Assembly (NCBI RefSeq): GCF_015644725.1
Contig: NZ_CP064795.1
Coordinates: 2,416,501 to 2,480,500 of the forward strand
Source of the DNA: Salinimonas marina
Lineage (GTDB): Bacteria > Pseudomonadota > Gammaproteobacteria > Enterobacterales > Alteromonadaceae
Direction: 5' to 3'
Length of the DNA stretch: 64,000 bases
Under the pieces are notes generated by a model. The model had not been told where the DNA came from, did no database searches, and was given only the letters and a program-made list of their open reading frames with translations. The first letter of the stretch is position 1; each line of letters starts with the position of its first letter. A program made the position numbers and the translations under genes. Shown here in pieces: positions 9,363-19,270 of the stretch.

Positions 9363-9854
9363 TCAATTCGTACTGCTCTGCACATACCCTTTCAGCTCCT
9401 TGAGCTGCGATTCACTCAGCCTGGATAGAGGTATCACTATAGAACCTCTTTTTAGATTGAAAAAAACATTTCTTGGATAGAACTCTATTGATACAAACTC
9501 AGACCAGGGGGCTACCAATAATCCCTGTTTTGACGTACGCCTACAGCCCTGCCGGTCGATAGAAAACTGGTACGTATCATTTAATTTGGTTTTGCGAGCG
9601 CACATTAGCGCTAGTTTTGGCGAGATCCATTCCTCTGCCAGACACAACAGCGAATAACTTCCCACCACCACAAGCATTGCCGTGCCCCACCAGGAGGCCA
9701 TTGCAGCAAACTGAAACAGGGTAAAAGCGCTGATAAAAAATACCCCCAGTGGCGCATAGGTATGAAGCGCTTTATAAGGAATCTGTGCCATTCTCTCTTT
9801 ATCAGAACAAAGATACTCATCCTCGGTGTAGCGCAAGGTTAATTCAATACTCAT
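9363..9854 (-). CDS. YcxB-like membrane protein
   Basis: A 163-residue protein with two predicted transmembrane helices at about residues 31-72 (APLGVFFISAFTLFQF and GTAMLVVVGSYSLLCLA). A C-terminal cytoplasmic domain of YcxB-like type follows: TYQFSIDRQGCRRTS..., a W in the middle, and IVIPLSRLSESQLKEL at the end. No function is established for this family. ATG 9854 is preceded by an AGGGATGAG-type ribosome-binding region. It may form a transcription unit with the small membrane gene just upstream (9897-10227). Confidence 0.75.
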   Translation of the reverse strand: MSIELTLRYTEDEYLCSDKERMAQIPYKALHTYAPLGVFFISAFTLFQFAAMASWWGTAMLVVVGSYSLLCLAEEWISPKLALMCARKTKLNDTYQFSIDRQGCRRTSKQGLLVAPWSEFVSIEFYPRNVFFNLKRGSIVIPLSRLSESQLKELKGYVQSSTN

Positions 9855-9896
9855 CCCTGAAATCCTTTTGAATTGTGTTACTGACTTAGTTTGCTG

Positions 9897-10227
9897 TTAT
9901 TCGCCGTGTTTCTTGCGGGCAAAAACGCGCCTGCGGTATTGCCGTTGCAATAGCTGAAACCCTGCTAGCGTAGCGGCGAAGAGTATAAACTGGCTTATCA
10001 GAATAAGCCCGAGCTTAGTATAAAGGCCTATTTCTTCGGTAAACAGCGGATGCCAGATATAGGCCAGAGCAAAATTACCCGCAAATAAAAATATTCTGTA
10101 GCCGGGCACAGGCCCGCCCCAATAGTCATAAAAACACCAGCTCAGAACAAATGCCAGTAACCCGATAAGGGTCGCGACTGCAGCAACTTTGATTGCAAGG
10201 TATTTGATAGGAATGCCCTTTGCCCAT
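9897..10227 (-). CDS. Small membrane protein, 5' reading frame apparently shifted
   Basis: The uninterrupted part starts at a GTG at 10109 and encodes about 70 residues with two hydrophobic helices and a basic tail (RQYRRRVFARKKHGE). The open frame continues upstream without a usual start codon and encodes another hydrophobic segment (ATLIGLLAFVLSWCFYDYW). An ATG at 10227 lies one frame off; removing one G from the GGG at about 10213-10218 would join it and give a protein of about 109 residues with three helices. The full extent is therefore uncertain. No family was recognised. Expected to be an inner-membrane protein co-oriented with the YcxB-like gene. Confidence 0.45.
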
Positions 10228-10467
10228 TATCTTTCAGGTTTGCTATTTCTAAACACTTCGCTTAAACCCGACCGGTTTTAAAAGGTTTTATTTATTTCAA
10301 TTAACCTTTTAACAGGATGGTTAATGTGACACTGATTAAGTTAGCCGTTTAGGCAGCCATTGGCAAAATTATCTTCAAGGCCAGCCGTTTCTATTGTTGC
10401 AGGCTCTGATAAGTTGCCAGCGTAGATAAGGTTTTGAATAGTTTTATACTGGTAATCTGTTCAGACA
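10228..10467. other. Intergenic region without recognised gene
   Basis: AT-rich sequence with homopolymeric and direct-repeat-like runs of TTTTAAAAGG around 10275-10310. I see no convincing gene on either strand here. Confidence 0.4.
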
Positions 10468-10505
10468 CAAAAAAACGCCGAACATTGATTTACCATGTTC
10501 GGCGT
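10468..10505 (-). terminator. Intrinsic terminator of the PNPOx-like gene
   Basis: ACGCCGAACAT (10475-10485) pairs with ATGTTCGGCGT (10495-10505). On the minus strand the stem is followed by a U run (seven A on the plus strand). Confidence 0.88.
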
Positions 10506-10538
10506 CAATTTCAAGCGCAGGTTGCTAATGCCGGGGGA

Positions 10539-11003
10539 TTACAGGTTTACCTGATCATGTTTACCCATTTCTTCGGGCTCGATGTCCTTGCCGGTCATCA
10601 TTTTGTACATACCCTTGATACCCGGGTCAGCTTCCCAAATTTCGGCATCATCCAGGTCAAAGCGCAGCATCAGCAGAGACGGATCTTCCTTACCTTTTTC
10701 ATACCAGGCTGCAACCGGCTTTGACCAGTATTTATCGATAATTTCCTGGCGGGTTTCTGCCACTAAAGTGCCGCGGATACACGCGAAAACATCGTGACCT
10801 TTGCTGGAAAATTGCACCATCGCTTTTCCACCTGGCGCAATACGATTGGATTTGGTGGTGTAAAACCAGAATTCACTGTTGGCTTCTTTGTCGAGCTGGG
10901 CGCGCATCGGCTCACCATGTTCATTATTTTCACACAATGACACCATTACATTGGGACTGTCAGCCATGGCTTTCCACATTTTGGTACGAATATCTTCAGA
11001 CAT
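10539..11003 (-). CDS. Pyridoxamine 5'-phosphate oxidase-like (general stress protein 26 type)
   Basis: A 154-residue split-barrel flavin-binding-type protein. The N-terminus MSEDIRTKMWKAMADSPNVMVSL, the strand EFWFYTTKSNRI and the C-terminal DAEIWEADPGIKGMYKMMTG match the family related to general stress protein 26. These proteins bind flavin or F420-like cofactors, but the substrate is not known. A strong AAGGAGCGA ribosome-binding site precedes ATG 11003, and its own terminator follows. It appears to be a single-gene transcript. Confidence 0.85.
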   Translation of the reverse strand: MSEDIRTKMWKAMADSPNVMVSLCENNEHGEPMRAQLDKEANSEFWFYTTKSNRIAPGGKAMVQFSSKGHDVFACIRGTLVAETRQEIIDKYWSKPVAAWYEKGKEDPSLLMLRFDLDDAEIWEADPGIKGMYKMMTGKDIEPEEMGKHDQVNL

Positions 11004-11288
11004 ACACTCGCTCCTTAGTCGGGGCAGATAAAAACTTTATCGCTGCCGTTTATCTTCAGTAGTTAACAGGGTGCAGACTGTATGCCAGCATGAAATCACC
11101 AAAAATACTCTTAATTTTCATAATTTTGCACTAAAATTAAGGTTAGTTAAGGTTTACCGTCAGTAACTTGTTCCGATAATTTGAAAAAATTATTCAGGCA
11201 CAGTTCAGGTCTCCGGTGTATGGTAATTACAGGGTAAAAACAGTAAATTAGAGTCCATGGTTGTGGCACATACAGGTTCAACATCATC

Positions 11289-11570
11289 ATGAATATGCGT
11301 AGCGTGATAGGGCTGCTATTTTGTAGTGTCCTGATAATAAGCACGCCTGTTTCGGCACAACAAAAAAGCCAGCCCCAGACAATTGACCGGTCGCAGGCTG
11401 CCGCCAAGGCGCAGCAGCGGGTAAAAGGCCGGGTACTTCGGGTAGATCAGAGTTCAGGAAAGTACCGGGTAAAAGTACTGAAAAAGTCCGGGCGGGTAGT
11501 CTCGGTCGATGTCGATAAACGTTCGGGTCAGGTCCGCCAAGCCTCCAAAACCAAGGATAATGATCGCTAA
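11289..11570 (+). CDS. Periplasmic PepSY-domain protein
   Basis: A 93-residue exported protein: signal peptide MNMRSVIGLLFCSVLIISTPVSA, then a PepSY domain (AAAKAQQRVKGRVLRVD...KYRVKVLKKSGRVVSVDVDKRSGQV). Its last base overlaps the start of the response-regulator gene (TAATG), so it is co-translated with the two-component system. Small PepSY proteins next to PhoP/PhoQ-like pairs are common; a role in sensing or modulating the kinase in the periplasm is an inference from that context. Confidence 0.85.
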   Translation: MNMRSVIGLLFCSVLIISTPVSAQQKSQPQTIDRSQAAAKAQQRVKGRVLRVDQSSGKYRVKVLKKSGRVVSVDVDKRSGQVRQASKTKDNDR

Positions 11571-12244
11571 TGCGCATTCTTGTTACAGAAGACGACAGTC
11601 GTTTGCTCACCCAGCTCGATGCATTGCTGCAACAACACGGCTACAGTGTCGATTTAGCCGATAACGGCAAGGATGCGCTCTACCTTATTCAGGAATACCC
11701 TTATGATGTGGCGATTATCGATATTGGCTTGCCACAGATCGATGGATTTGAAGTCATCCGCCGCGCCCGCCAGCAAAATATAGGTTGCCCCATCCTGATA
11801 CTGACCGCCCGGGACCGGTGGCAGGAAAAAGTCGAAGGGTTGGATGCCGGGGCGGATGATTACCTGACCAAACCATTTCATAATGAAGAATTACTGGCCC
11901 GGGTCAAAGCTCTGATTCGCCGAGCCTCAGGACAGGCAAACCCAGTGGTGGAGCATGGTCCGCTGACGTTGGACACCGTTACCGAAGAGCTGACTATCTA
12001 TCAGCGACGCCTGGAACTGACCGCCTATGAGTACAAGGTCATGGAATATCTGATGATGAATCCGCAAAAGGTGGTTTCCAAGACCGAACTGACTGAGCAT
12101 ATCTACGACCAGGATTTTGACCTGGACAGCAATGTGATAGAGGTTTTTATCGGCCGCTTGCGTAAAAAGCTGGATCCGGAAGGACAACTAAAGCCTATCG
12201 AAACCCTGCGAGGTCGCGGTTACCGGCTGAGCCGTAATTTGTGA
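11570..12244 (+). CDS. OmpR/PhoP-family response regulator
   Basis: A 224-residue regulator. The receiver domain (residues 1-115) has the acidic pocket EDD at 7-9, the phospho-acceptor Asp in VAIIDIGLP (residue 51) and Lys in LTKPF. The winged-helix DNA-binding domain (residues 125-224) ends in IETLRGRGYRLSRNL. It resembles PhoP/QseB. It overlaps the PepSY gene by 1 nt and the kinase by 4 nt (GTGA), forming a three-gene operon. Confidence 0.95.
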   Translation: MRILVTEDDSRLLTQLDALLQQHGYSVDLADNGKDALYLIQEYPYDVAIIDIGLPQIDGFEVIRRARQQNIGCPILILTARDRWQEKVEGLDAGADDYLTKPFHNEELLARVKALIRRASGQANPVVEHGPLTLDTVTEELTIYQRRLELTAYEYKVMEYLMMNPQKVVSKTELTEHIYDQDFDLDSNVIEVFIGRLRKKLDPEGQLKPIETLRGRGYRLSRNL

Positions 12245-13577
12245 AACGGTGGTCTTTAAAGTTACGCAGCGCCCTGGCGGCCCTGCTGGCCCTGGCAGTA
12301 TTTATTCCGGTTACCGTTTTTATTCTTGATGAAGCCTATACACGTAGCCTGACTCAGGCCAAACTAAACGAACTCAAACTGATGAATCTGTCACTGGTAT
12401 CGGCCTTTGAGCTTGATGGTGATGAGGCCGTTATGCCAGAGATGCTGCATGAGGAGCAACTCAACCTGCCGGATTCTGGCTATGTAGGAATGGTGGTCTA
12501 TCAGCAGCGTATGGTTTGGCAGTCTGCCTCGGCATTACATACGGATATGGTGGCGCCCTCACCGATTCCAAAGGTCGGCGAAGAGGTTTTTACAACCCAT
12601 TATCGTGCCGCTGACAACACGGATGCCGCCTATTTTATGTACGGCTTTACCGCCGAGTTTGCCGGTAGCCAGAACTTTGAACCGGTACACTTTTATATTT
12701 TCAATAATCGTCACGCCTTTAATGCAGAGCGGACCACCTTTCTGACTACTGTCTGGCAGGGATTATTATTGTTGAGCATTGGTTTATTGTTGTTGTGGCT
12801 GGCCGGTATCAGGGTGGTATTAAACCCGGTGCGAAAATTAATTGAAGAGATACGCCGCACCAGTAAGGGCCGCCAAACCGCGCTTTACGACAGTTACCCA
12901 AGCGAATTCGCCGGCCTGCAAACCAGTATCAATCATTTGTTACAAACCGAGGAACAGCAGCGCCTGCGCTATAAAAATAGTCTGGGCGATCTGGCCCACA
13001 GTCTGAAAACCCCCTTGGCGGTTGCGCTTGGCACCCATAATTTGCCTGAGGACGCCCGTGACGCATTACTTCAGGTAGACTCGTTAATACAGCGACAACT
13101 TAAACGGGCCGCAGCCGGGCAGTCTGGCTGGCAACAGGCGGTGTCCGTGGCGCCGATTTTTGACAAACTGACCCACGCCATGCAAAAAGTCTATCGTGAC
13201 AAAGATTTGATTATTGACCAGCACCTGCCTACCGAGGCTAAGTTTTACGGCGATGAAACCGACCTGTTTGAAATGCTTGGCAACTTATTGGATAACGCCT
13301 GTAAAGCGGCCCGCCAACAGGTCAGACTCAGCGGCTCGACCACTGACCATTATCTGATCTTATGTGTAGAGGATGACGGCCCGGGCATTGGCAGTGAAAA
13401 CCGGACGCGGCTGTTGGAACGCGGCGCACGCCTTGACACCTACACCGAGGGCCAGGGCATCGGGATGGCGGTGGTCAGTGACCTGGTCGCCATTTATCAG
13501 GGCCGTCTGGAAGTATTTACCAGCGAGTTAAAAGGGCGGGCATTCGTATCCGACTGCCCTATCCTTCGGCGCGCTAA
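12241..13577 (+). CDS. Sensor histidine kinase (PhoQ/QseC type), 3' end frameshifted in this sequence
   Basis: An inner-membrane sensor kinase starting at GTG 12241. It has TM1 at about residues 9-28, a periplasmic sensor region, TM2 at about 170-192, then the H-box DLAHSLKTPLA, N-box MLGNLLDNACKAA, G1 VEDDGPGIG and G2 GQGIGMAV. After LKGR the frame runs on as 80 residues of arginine/proline-rich non-family sequence antisense to the next gene. One extra G in the GGGCGGG run at 13534-13540 would give a normal kinase C-terminus, [12 protein letters not shown], ending at TAA 13575-13577 (445 residues). The annotation here uses that repaired end. Partner of the response regulator just upstream. 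Confidence 0.88.
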
Positions 13578-14610
13578 ACCCGGGGCTTGCTTTCCCCGGC
13601 CGAGGATAACAACACCGCCAGCCACTGACTTTCGGTCCGAGACTCCAATGCTATTTTCACCACCATGGTCAAAGGCACCGACAGCAGCATCCCAACGGTT
13701 CCCAGCAGCCAGCCCCAGAAAATCAACGACAGAAATACCACCAGGGTCGACAAACCCATCCCACGACCCATCAGGCGTGGCTCAATCAGATTCCCCATTA
13801 CCGTATTTACCAGCATGAAGATTAATGCCACCAGCCCGGCCGACGCAAAGCCGTATTGCACAAAGGCAATCAGCACCGCCGGCAGTGCCGCAATTATAGA
13901 GCCGATATTGGGAATATAATTAAGCATAAAGGCCAGCACGGCCCACAACAAGAAGTGGTCAATCTGCATCAGGTAAAGCACCACCCCGATGACCAGTCCG
14001 GTTGCCAGACTAACAACCGTTTTAATAGCCAGGTAGCTGTTCACTGATTTGATGAAGCGGTCAACATGTTGCATTTTCATATCCGGGTCAGCTAATGCAA
14101 TATGTAAGCGTGACGGAATGCTGTCAGCTTCGAACAACATAAAAATCACCGTCAGCAGAATCAGAAACAGGTTGGATAACACCCCACCCATGCCTGACAA
14201 GAAGTTAGTGGCCAGCGACATCGCCATGCCTGGATCCAGATGGGAGGTAATCAGTTCACGATTGAAATCTATGCCTAGTGAGGCCAGCCGGGTAATGATC
14301 CAGTCAAATTCGCTGGCCAGTTTTAATCGGTAGTCAGGCAAATTTTGTCTGAATTCGGCAAGCGACTGACCCACCAGCCCGGCCAGCAGAAACCCAAACA
14401 CCACAATTAAACTGATCACCAGCGTCACCGATAACCACTTGGGGATACGATGGCGGGACGCCCAGTTAATCAGGGGCTACAGGCAATAGCGATAAAGCCA
14501 GATAAAAAGAAAGGGACCATGATAGCCGAGGCGGCTTTAATGCCTGCCAGTACCACAACCAGACTTGCCAGCACAATAAGGGCTTTGGCAGTAGGCGATT
14601 TTAGTTCCAT
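13574..14610 (-). CDS. AI-2E transporter-family permease (PerM-like), frameshifted near the N-terminus
   Basis: A polytopic membrane protein of the AI-2E/PerM family. The 5' part starts at ATG 14610 ([20 protein letters not shown]) and reads into [13 protein letters not shown] followed by a stop. One more C in the run shown as GGGG at 14473-14476 restores [22 protein letters not shown] and joins it to the downstream frame, giving about 345 residues, the usual length. The C-terminal half has the family features [21 protein letters not shown] and [21 protein letters not shown]. It is convergent with the histidine kinase, and the two repaired stop codons overlap by 4 nt. The transported substrate of this member is unknown. 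Confidence 0.87.
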
Positions 14611-14715
14611 AATAATCAATTAGCTCAGTTAGCAAGTACAAATGATACCACTCCTTGCGGATACGGCGTGCGTGTCTATTATTCTATATTTTATTGTCCG
14701 AATACGAGAATTTTC

Positions 14716-15081
14716 ATGACATTAAATCAGGCCATAATAAAAATTAAAAATCTGCGCTTGCGCACCTATATCGGCATTAATGAAGAAGAGGTACAAAACA
14801 AACAGGATGTGATTGTGAATGTCATCATCCATTACGATGCACATCAGGCTTCCAGTACAGACAATATGGGCGATGCCCTGAACTACAAAACGGTCACCAA
14901 AGCTATCATAAAACTGGTGGAGGATAACCGCTATTTCTTGCTGGAAAAACTTGCTTCAGATGTACTGACCATTGCAGCCAGACATCCGTCGGTCAGCTTT
15001 GCAGAGGTCGAGATAGATAAACCTCATGCCCTGCGTTTTGCCGACTCGGTGTCGCTGACATTGTCGTGTACCCAACCTTAA
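14716..15081 (+). CDS. folX: Dihydroneopterin triphosphate 2'-epimerase
   Basis: A 121-residue tetrahydrobiopterin-fold enzyme that epimerises dihydroneopterin triphosphate. [22 protein letters not shown] and [16 protein letters not shown] match FolX more closely than FolB. The catalytic Glu-Lys pattern [18 protein letters not shown] is intact. The open frame extends upstream to 14668, but MTLNQAI at 14716 fits the family start. Followed after 11 nt by yfcH, the same order as folX-yfcH in E. coli. Confidence 0.92.
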   Translation: MTLNQAIIKIKNLRLRTYIGINEEEVQNKQDVIVNVIIHYDAHQASSTDNMGDALNYKTVTKAIIKLVEDNRYFLLEKLASDVLTIAARHPSVSFAEVEIDKPHALRFADSVSLTLSCTQP

Positions 15082-15092
15082 AAGGATTCACC

Positions 15093-15998
15093 GTGCAGAT
15101 ACTTATCACCGGCGGCACCGGCACTATTGGCCGGCGCCTTATCAAGCGTACCAGTGAGCAGCATCGCTATACGGTGCTTACCCGCGATCAGGAAAAAGCG
15201 GCCCGTCTGCTGCCCGACTCGGTAACGTTGATCTCCAAATTATCGCAAATCGAAGACTTTGGTCAGTTTGATGCGGTTATCAATCTGGCCGGGGAACCCA
15301 TTGCCGATAAACGCTGGACCGACGCGCAACGTAAGCGGATATGTAACAGCCGCTGGGACATCACCCGGGAGCTGACCAGCCGGTTTACCAGCTGTAGTAA
15401 CCCGCCTGGGGTCTTCTTGTCCGGCTCCGCGATTGGCTACTATGGTCGACAGGGGCAAAGTATTGTTACCGAAGATGAACACCAGGTGAGCGAGGAATTT
15501 ACCCATACGGTATGTCGAAAATGGGAGAAACTGGCCCTGGATGCCAACCACGTTACCCGGGTTTGTGTCATGCGAACCGGCGTAGTGATGGCAAAAGATG
15601 AAGGTGCGCTGGGAAAAATGACTTTGCCCTTTAAGCTGGGGCTGGGAGGCAAAATCAGTGACGGCGAGCAGTTTTTTTCCTGGATCCACGTCGATGACAT
15701 GGTTAGCGGCATTGTGTTTTTACTGGAACATGAAGAGTGCGAAGGCCCGTTTAATCTGACGGCGCCTGAACCGGTAACCAACAAAACCTTCACCGATACG
15801 TTGGCTTCGGTGCTGCATCGCCCGGCGATATTTACCGTACCTGGCATGGTGTTACAGCTGGCCATGGGTGATGCCGCCGATATGCTGCTAACCGGCCAAA
15901 ACGTGCTGCCCGCCAGGTTAACCGAAGCGGGCTTTAGTTTTGAGTATCCGCAATTGCGCCAGGCTCTGGAACAAGAGCTGGGATCAGCCTTAACCTAA
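15093..15998 (+). CDS. yfcH: NAD(P)-binding SDR-type epimerase YfcH (TIGR01777 family)
   Basis: A 301-residue extended SDR with the Rossmann motif ITGGTGTIGRRL at the N-terminus, VINLAGEPIADKRW, FLSGSAIGYYG and FSWIHVDDMV, and a C-terminal DUF1731-like segment (PARLTEAGFSFEYPQL). The substrate is unknown. GTG 15093 is preceded by AAAGGA at good spacing; an upstream in-frame ATG at 15066 overlaps folX and is less likely. Forms an operon with folX. Confidence 0.9.
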   Translation: MQILITGGTGTIGRRLIKRTSEQHRYTVLTRDQEKAARLLPDSVTLISKLSQIEDFGQFDAVINLAGEPIADKRWTDAQRKRICNSRWDITRELTSRFTSCSNPPGVFLSGSAIGYYGRQGQSIVTEDEHQVSEEFTHTVCRKWEKLALDANHVTRVCVMRTGVVMAKDEGALGKMTLPFKLGLGGKISDGEQFFSWIHVDDMVSGIVFLLEHEECEGPFNLTAPEPVTNKTFTDTLASVLHRPAIFTVPGMVLQLAMGDAADMLLTGQNVLPARLTEAGFSFEYPQLRQALEQELGSALT

Positions 15999-16027
15999 AT
16001 TGCCGGGCAAAGGCCTATCCTGCTTTA

Positions 16028-18562
16028 TCACATTATTTTACGCAACAGCTGGCTGGTGTTCAAAGTGAGCAGCCGCCAGCACCCTACTGCGCCCAGGGCG
16101 CCGACCACTATTGCGCCCACCACCGGGGCTATTAGCCAGTACCACACGTGTAACGAGGCTGTCATATTAAATAGCTGTGTTTGCAACAGGTAAAGACTTA
16201 ACTCGTTGGCAAGCGCCGCCATAAACCCGGCCACCACCCCGATGATCACAAACTCATACACCACGCTGGCCCGAATCAGCCGCCCTTTGGCGCCCAAGGT
16301 TCGTAAAATTGCCAGCTCCTGCTGACGCTCATCCATGCTCGCCTGCACCTGGGCAATTAACACCAGCGAACCGGCCACCAGCACCAGAATAAGGATAAAC
16401 TCTACCGCCAGCGACACCTGCTCCACAATACCGCGAAGCTGGTTAATGCGTGCATCCACATCAAACAGAGTCACCGACGGAAATGGTGCCAATAGCTGAG
16501 TTAAGCCGGCTTTTTTCGCGGTGGGCAGGTAAAAGCTGGTGATATAGGTAGGGGTGTATTCCTGCATGGCGGCCGGAGACAGCACAAAGAAAAAGTTAGG
16601 CTGCATACTTTGCCAGTTAACTTCACGAAAACTGGTGACCCGGGCTTTCACCACCTCTGAGCCGATATTGAAGGTCAGCAGGTCCTGCAGTTCGATATCA
16701 AGCCTGTCAGCGACCTCGCTTTCCACAGAGACAGCAAACTCATCCCGGGCCGTTTCGGTCTGCCGATTCCCATGCCAGGTTCCTTGGACAATACGGTTTT
16801 GGTTTTGCAGGGTATTGCTCCAGGTCAGATTGGCTTCCCGTCCCAAACCATCCCGGCCCCGTTCATCTTCAGGTTTATCTTCTTTGGTGACCTCGGTATT
16901 TACTTTTTCATCATTCACCGACACAAACCGGCCCCGAACGACCGGATAAAAATGGCCAATCTCCACCTCATTATCGGCAAAGTGCTTATTCAGTTCCGGC
17001 TTTTGCTGCTGAGTGATGTTAATTAAAAAATAATTAGGCGTGCCCTGGGGTAACTGCGCCTGCCATTGGGCAATCATATCGTTACGCATCACCAGCACAA
17101 TCAGCAGCAACATAATCGTGATGGAGAAACTGATCAACTGCACACTATTGTCCATTGCCCGCCGCGAAATGCGTGCCCAGGCCAGTTGCCAGGGCCCCAT
17201 TTTGTTAGAGGCAAACTTTCGACCTACGTAGATCAGACCCACCGTAACCAGAATGAGCGCCGCGACCAGCACCACCCCGGAAACAAACAAGATGGCGCTG
17301 ATTTTAAGATTCTGACTGTAGGCCCACATCAGCAAAAATACCGCCAGACCGGAGACGGCGAACTGTAATGTTCGTGAGCTTAAGTCAGAGTCCATTTCCC
17401 GACGCAACACCCTAAGCGGTGGAATAGAGAACAGCCGCAATAGCGGGTACATCGAAAATAACACCGCACATACCACCCCGGTAAATACGGCAATGATCAC
17501 CGGTCGCCAGTGCCACACGGCCAGACTCACCTCGACTTTGCCCGCCAGGGCGCTCACCACAGCCTGCTGTATCGCTACCCCGGCGGCAATACCAATGATA
17601 ATACCCAGGGTGGCGATAAAGAAAATTTGCAGGGTGTAGACCTTGCGAATCATACTGCGGCTGGCCCCCAGCGTTTTCATAATAGCCACGGGATCAAAAT
17701 GACGCTGCGAGTAACGCTGGGCCGCTACCGCAATAGATACCGCGGCCAACACAATGGCCAGCAAGCTGGCCAGTAAGAAATACTGTCCGGCGCGGGCCAC
17801 CGAGCGGCCAATCGGTGAGCTGTCATCTTCCACCGACTGCCAGCGATGAATTTCATCGTCCAGCCTTGGCCGCAACCAGTCATAAAAATCACTGAGCTGA
17901 GCATTGTCGCCGGCAAAATAGGCTTTATACGTTACCCGGCTCCCGGGACCTGTAACATTGGCGCTGGCCAGGTCACTCTGGCGTATCAGCACCAGTGGAT
18001 CGGTGCTGAACAATGAAAAGCCCGCATCGGGGACATCATCCAGTACCCGGCTTACGGTAAAACTGGCATCGCCAATCTCAATCGTTCCGCCCGGCTCGAT
18101 GCCCAGTAACTGAAACAGGCGTGAATCAATCCAGGCATTACCGGGTTCGGGCACTTCATTGATTTGTCGCTGCTCACCAAACGGGGTTTCTGCCACCGTA
18201 ATCGCGCCTTTAAGGGGGTAGTTACTGTCTACCGCGCGCAGGTCAGCCAGCGACATGGCTTCCTCGCCAAACACCATGGAGCGCAGTTGTACCTGGCTGG
18301 AGGTGGCAATATCACTGGCCCGGGCCTGCTCGATCCACTTTTCGTCTAATGGCTGGCGCGCCCGTAGCTGGCGGTCGGCGGCCAGAAACGACGCAGAGCG
18401 CTCCGTCAGCGCGCCCTGTAAGCGCTCACTGAACAAGGACAATGACAATACCGCCGCCACCGACAAAATGATTGCCGCTAAGATGATGGTTAGTTCGCCC
18501 CGGCGGGCCTCGTGCTTAAACAGTCGCCAGGCCAGTTTGGTGGCATTACCCATGGGCCGCAT
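16028..18562 (-). CDS. ybbP: ABC transporter permease YbbP (FtsX/MacB-type)
   Basis: An 844-residue inner-membrane permease with two FtsX-type cores. An N-terminal helix (ELTIILAAIILSVAAVLSL) is followed by a long extracytoplasmic domain. Helices near residues 265-420 include MKTLGASRSMIRKVYTLQIFF, a second large periplasmic domain comes next, and the C-terminal FtsX core carries ELAILRTLGAKGRLIR. It works with the ATPase YbbA; exact cargo is unknown but related systems handle lipids or lipoproteins. The start overlaps the ybbA stop; ATG 18553 (8-nt overlap) is an alternative to ATG 18562. Confidence 0.92.
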   Translation of the reverse strand: MRPMGNATKLAWRLFKHEARRGELTIILAAIILSVAAVLSLSLFSERLQGALTERSASFLAADRQLRARQPLDEKWIEQARASDIATSSQVQLRSMVFGEEAMSLADLRAVDSNYPLKGAITVAETPFGEQRQINEVPEPGNAWIDSRLFQLLGIEPGGTIEIGDASFTVSRVLDDVPDAGFSLFSTDPLVLIRQSDLASANVTGPGSRVTYKAYFAGDNAQLSDFYDWLRPRLDDEIHRWQSVEDDSSPIGRSVARAGQYFLLASLLAIVLAAVSIAVAAQRYSQRHFDPVAIMKTLGASRSMIRKVYTLQIFFIATLGIIIGIAAGVAIQQAVVSALAGKVEVSLAVWHWRPVIIAVFTGVVCAVLFSMYPLLRLFSIPPLRVLRREMDSDLSSRTLQFAVSGLAVFLLMWAYSQNLKISAILFVSGVVLVAALILVTVGLIYVGRKFASNKMGPWQLAWARISRRAMDNSVQLISFSITIMLLLIVLVMRNDMIAQWQAQLPQGTPNYFLINITQQQKPELNKHFADNEVEIGHFYPVVRGRFVSVNDEKVNTEVTKEDKPEDERGRDGLGREANLTWSNTLQNQNRIVQGTWHGNRQTETARDEFAVSVESEVADRLDIELQDLLTFNIGSEVVKARVTSFREVNWQSMQPNFFFVLSPAAMQEYTPTYITSFYLPTAKKAGLTQLLAPFPSVTLFDVDARINQLRGIVEQVSLAVEFILILVLVAGSLVLIAQVQASMDERQQELAILRTLGAKGRLIRASVVYEFVIIGVVAGFMAALANELSLYLLQTQLFNMTASLHVWYWLIAPVVGAIVVGALGAVGCWRLLTLNTSQLLRKIM

Positions 18563-19253
18563 CCATGGCTGACTGCGCCTGGGTGTGGGCAGCAGGCTCG
18601 GTTAACTGACCGGCTTGCATCACCAGCTGGCGATCGCAGTGACGTGCCAGCTCTTCGTCATGGGTAACCAGTATGAGGGTCGTTCCTGAGTCGTGATTAA
18701 GGGCGAACAACAGTTTTTCAATTTTTTCGCTATTGGCCGCGTCCAGATTCCCGGTGGGTTCGTCGGCAAATAAAATCTTGGGCTGCCCGATAAACGCCCG
18801 GGCAATCGCGACCCGCTGCTGCTCGCCGCCGGAAAGCTGATTAGGATAATGGGACCCGCGGTGGCCCAGCCCCACCTGTTCAAGAATATCACTGGCCTGC
18901 TTACGGGCATTTTTAGCGCCGGCAATTTGCGCCGGTAACATCACATTTTCCAACGCAGTTAAACTTTGCACCAGCATAAAACTTTGGAAGATAAAGCCTA
19001 CTTTAGCGCCGCGTAATTGAGCACGCTGCTCTTCATCCATATCGTGGAGCGGTTCGGCATCCAGAAAAATTTCTCCTGAGGAAACTTCATCCAGCCCGGC
19101 CAGCAGCCCCAGTAAGGTGGATTTACCGGAACCTGACGCACCCACGATGGCAACAGACTCTCCTGACTTGACTTCAAAAGAAATGGGTTGAAGAATCTCC
19201 AGCTGACCTTCATTCGTAGTAACCTGTTTGGTTATCTTGCTGGTTTTAATCAT
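18546..19253 (-). CDS. ybbA: ABC transporter ATP-binding protein YbbA
   Basis: A 235-residue LolD/MacB-type ATPase: Walker [12 protein letters not shown], signature [15 protein letters not shown], Walker [14 protein letters not shown]-loop VTHDEEL. It pairs with YbbP. Its start codon is only 17 nt from the divergent start of tesA, so the two promoters must lie inside or across the opposite genes. The ybbP-ybbA/tesA divergon is conserved in E. coli. Confidence 0.94.
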   Translation of the reverse strand: MIKTSKITKQVTTNEGQLEILQPISFEVKSGESVAIVGASGSGKSTLLGLLAGLDEVSSGEIFLDAEPLHDMDEEQRAQLRGAKVGFIFQSFMLVQSLTALENVMLPAQIAGAKNARKQASDILEQVGLGHRGSHYPNQLSGGEQQRVAIARAFIGQPKILFADEPTGNLDAANSEKIEKLLFALNHDSGTTLILVTHDEELARHCDRQLVMQAGQLTEPAAHTQAQSAMDAAHG

Positions 19254-19270
19254 AAGGAGTCACCGCAGTC

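Noticed and set aside
12241-13818. A 525-residue histidine kinase with an extra proline/arginine-rich tail
   Set aside because: The tail after residue ~435 is antisense to the convergent permease and appears only because of a one-base deletion; the repaired end is family-typical.
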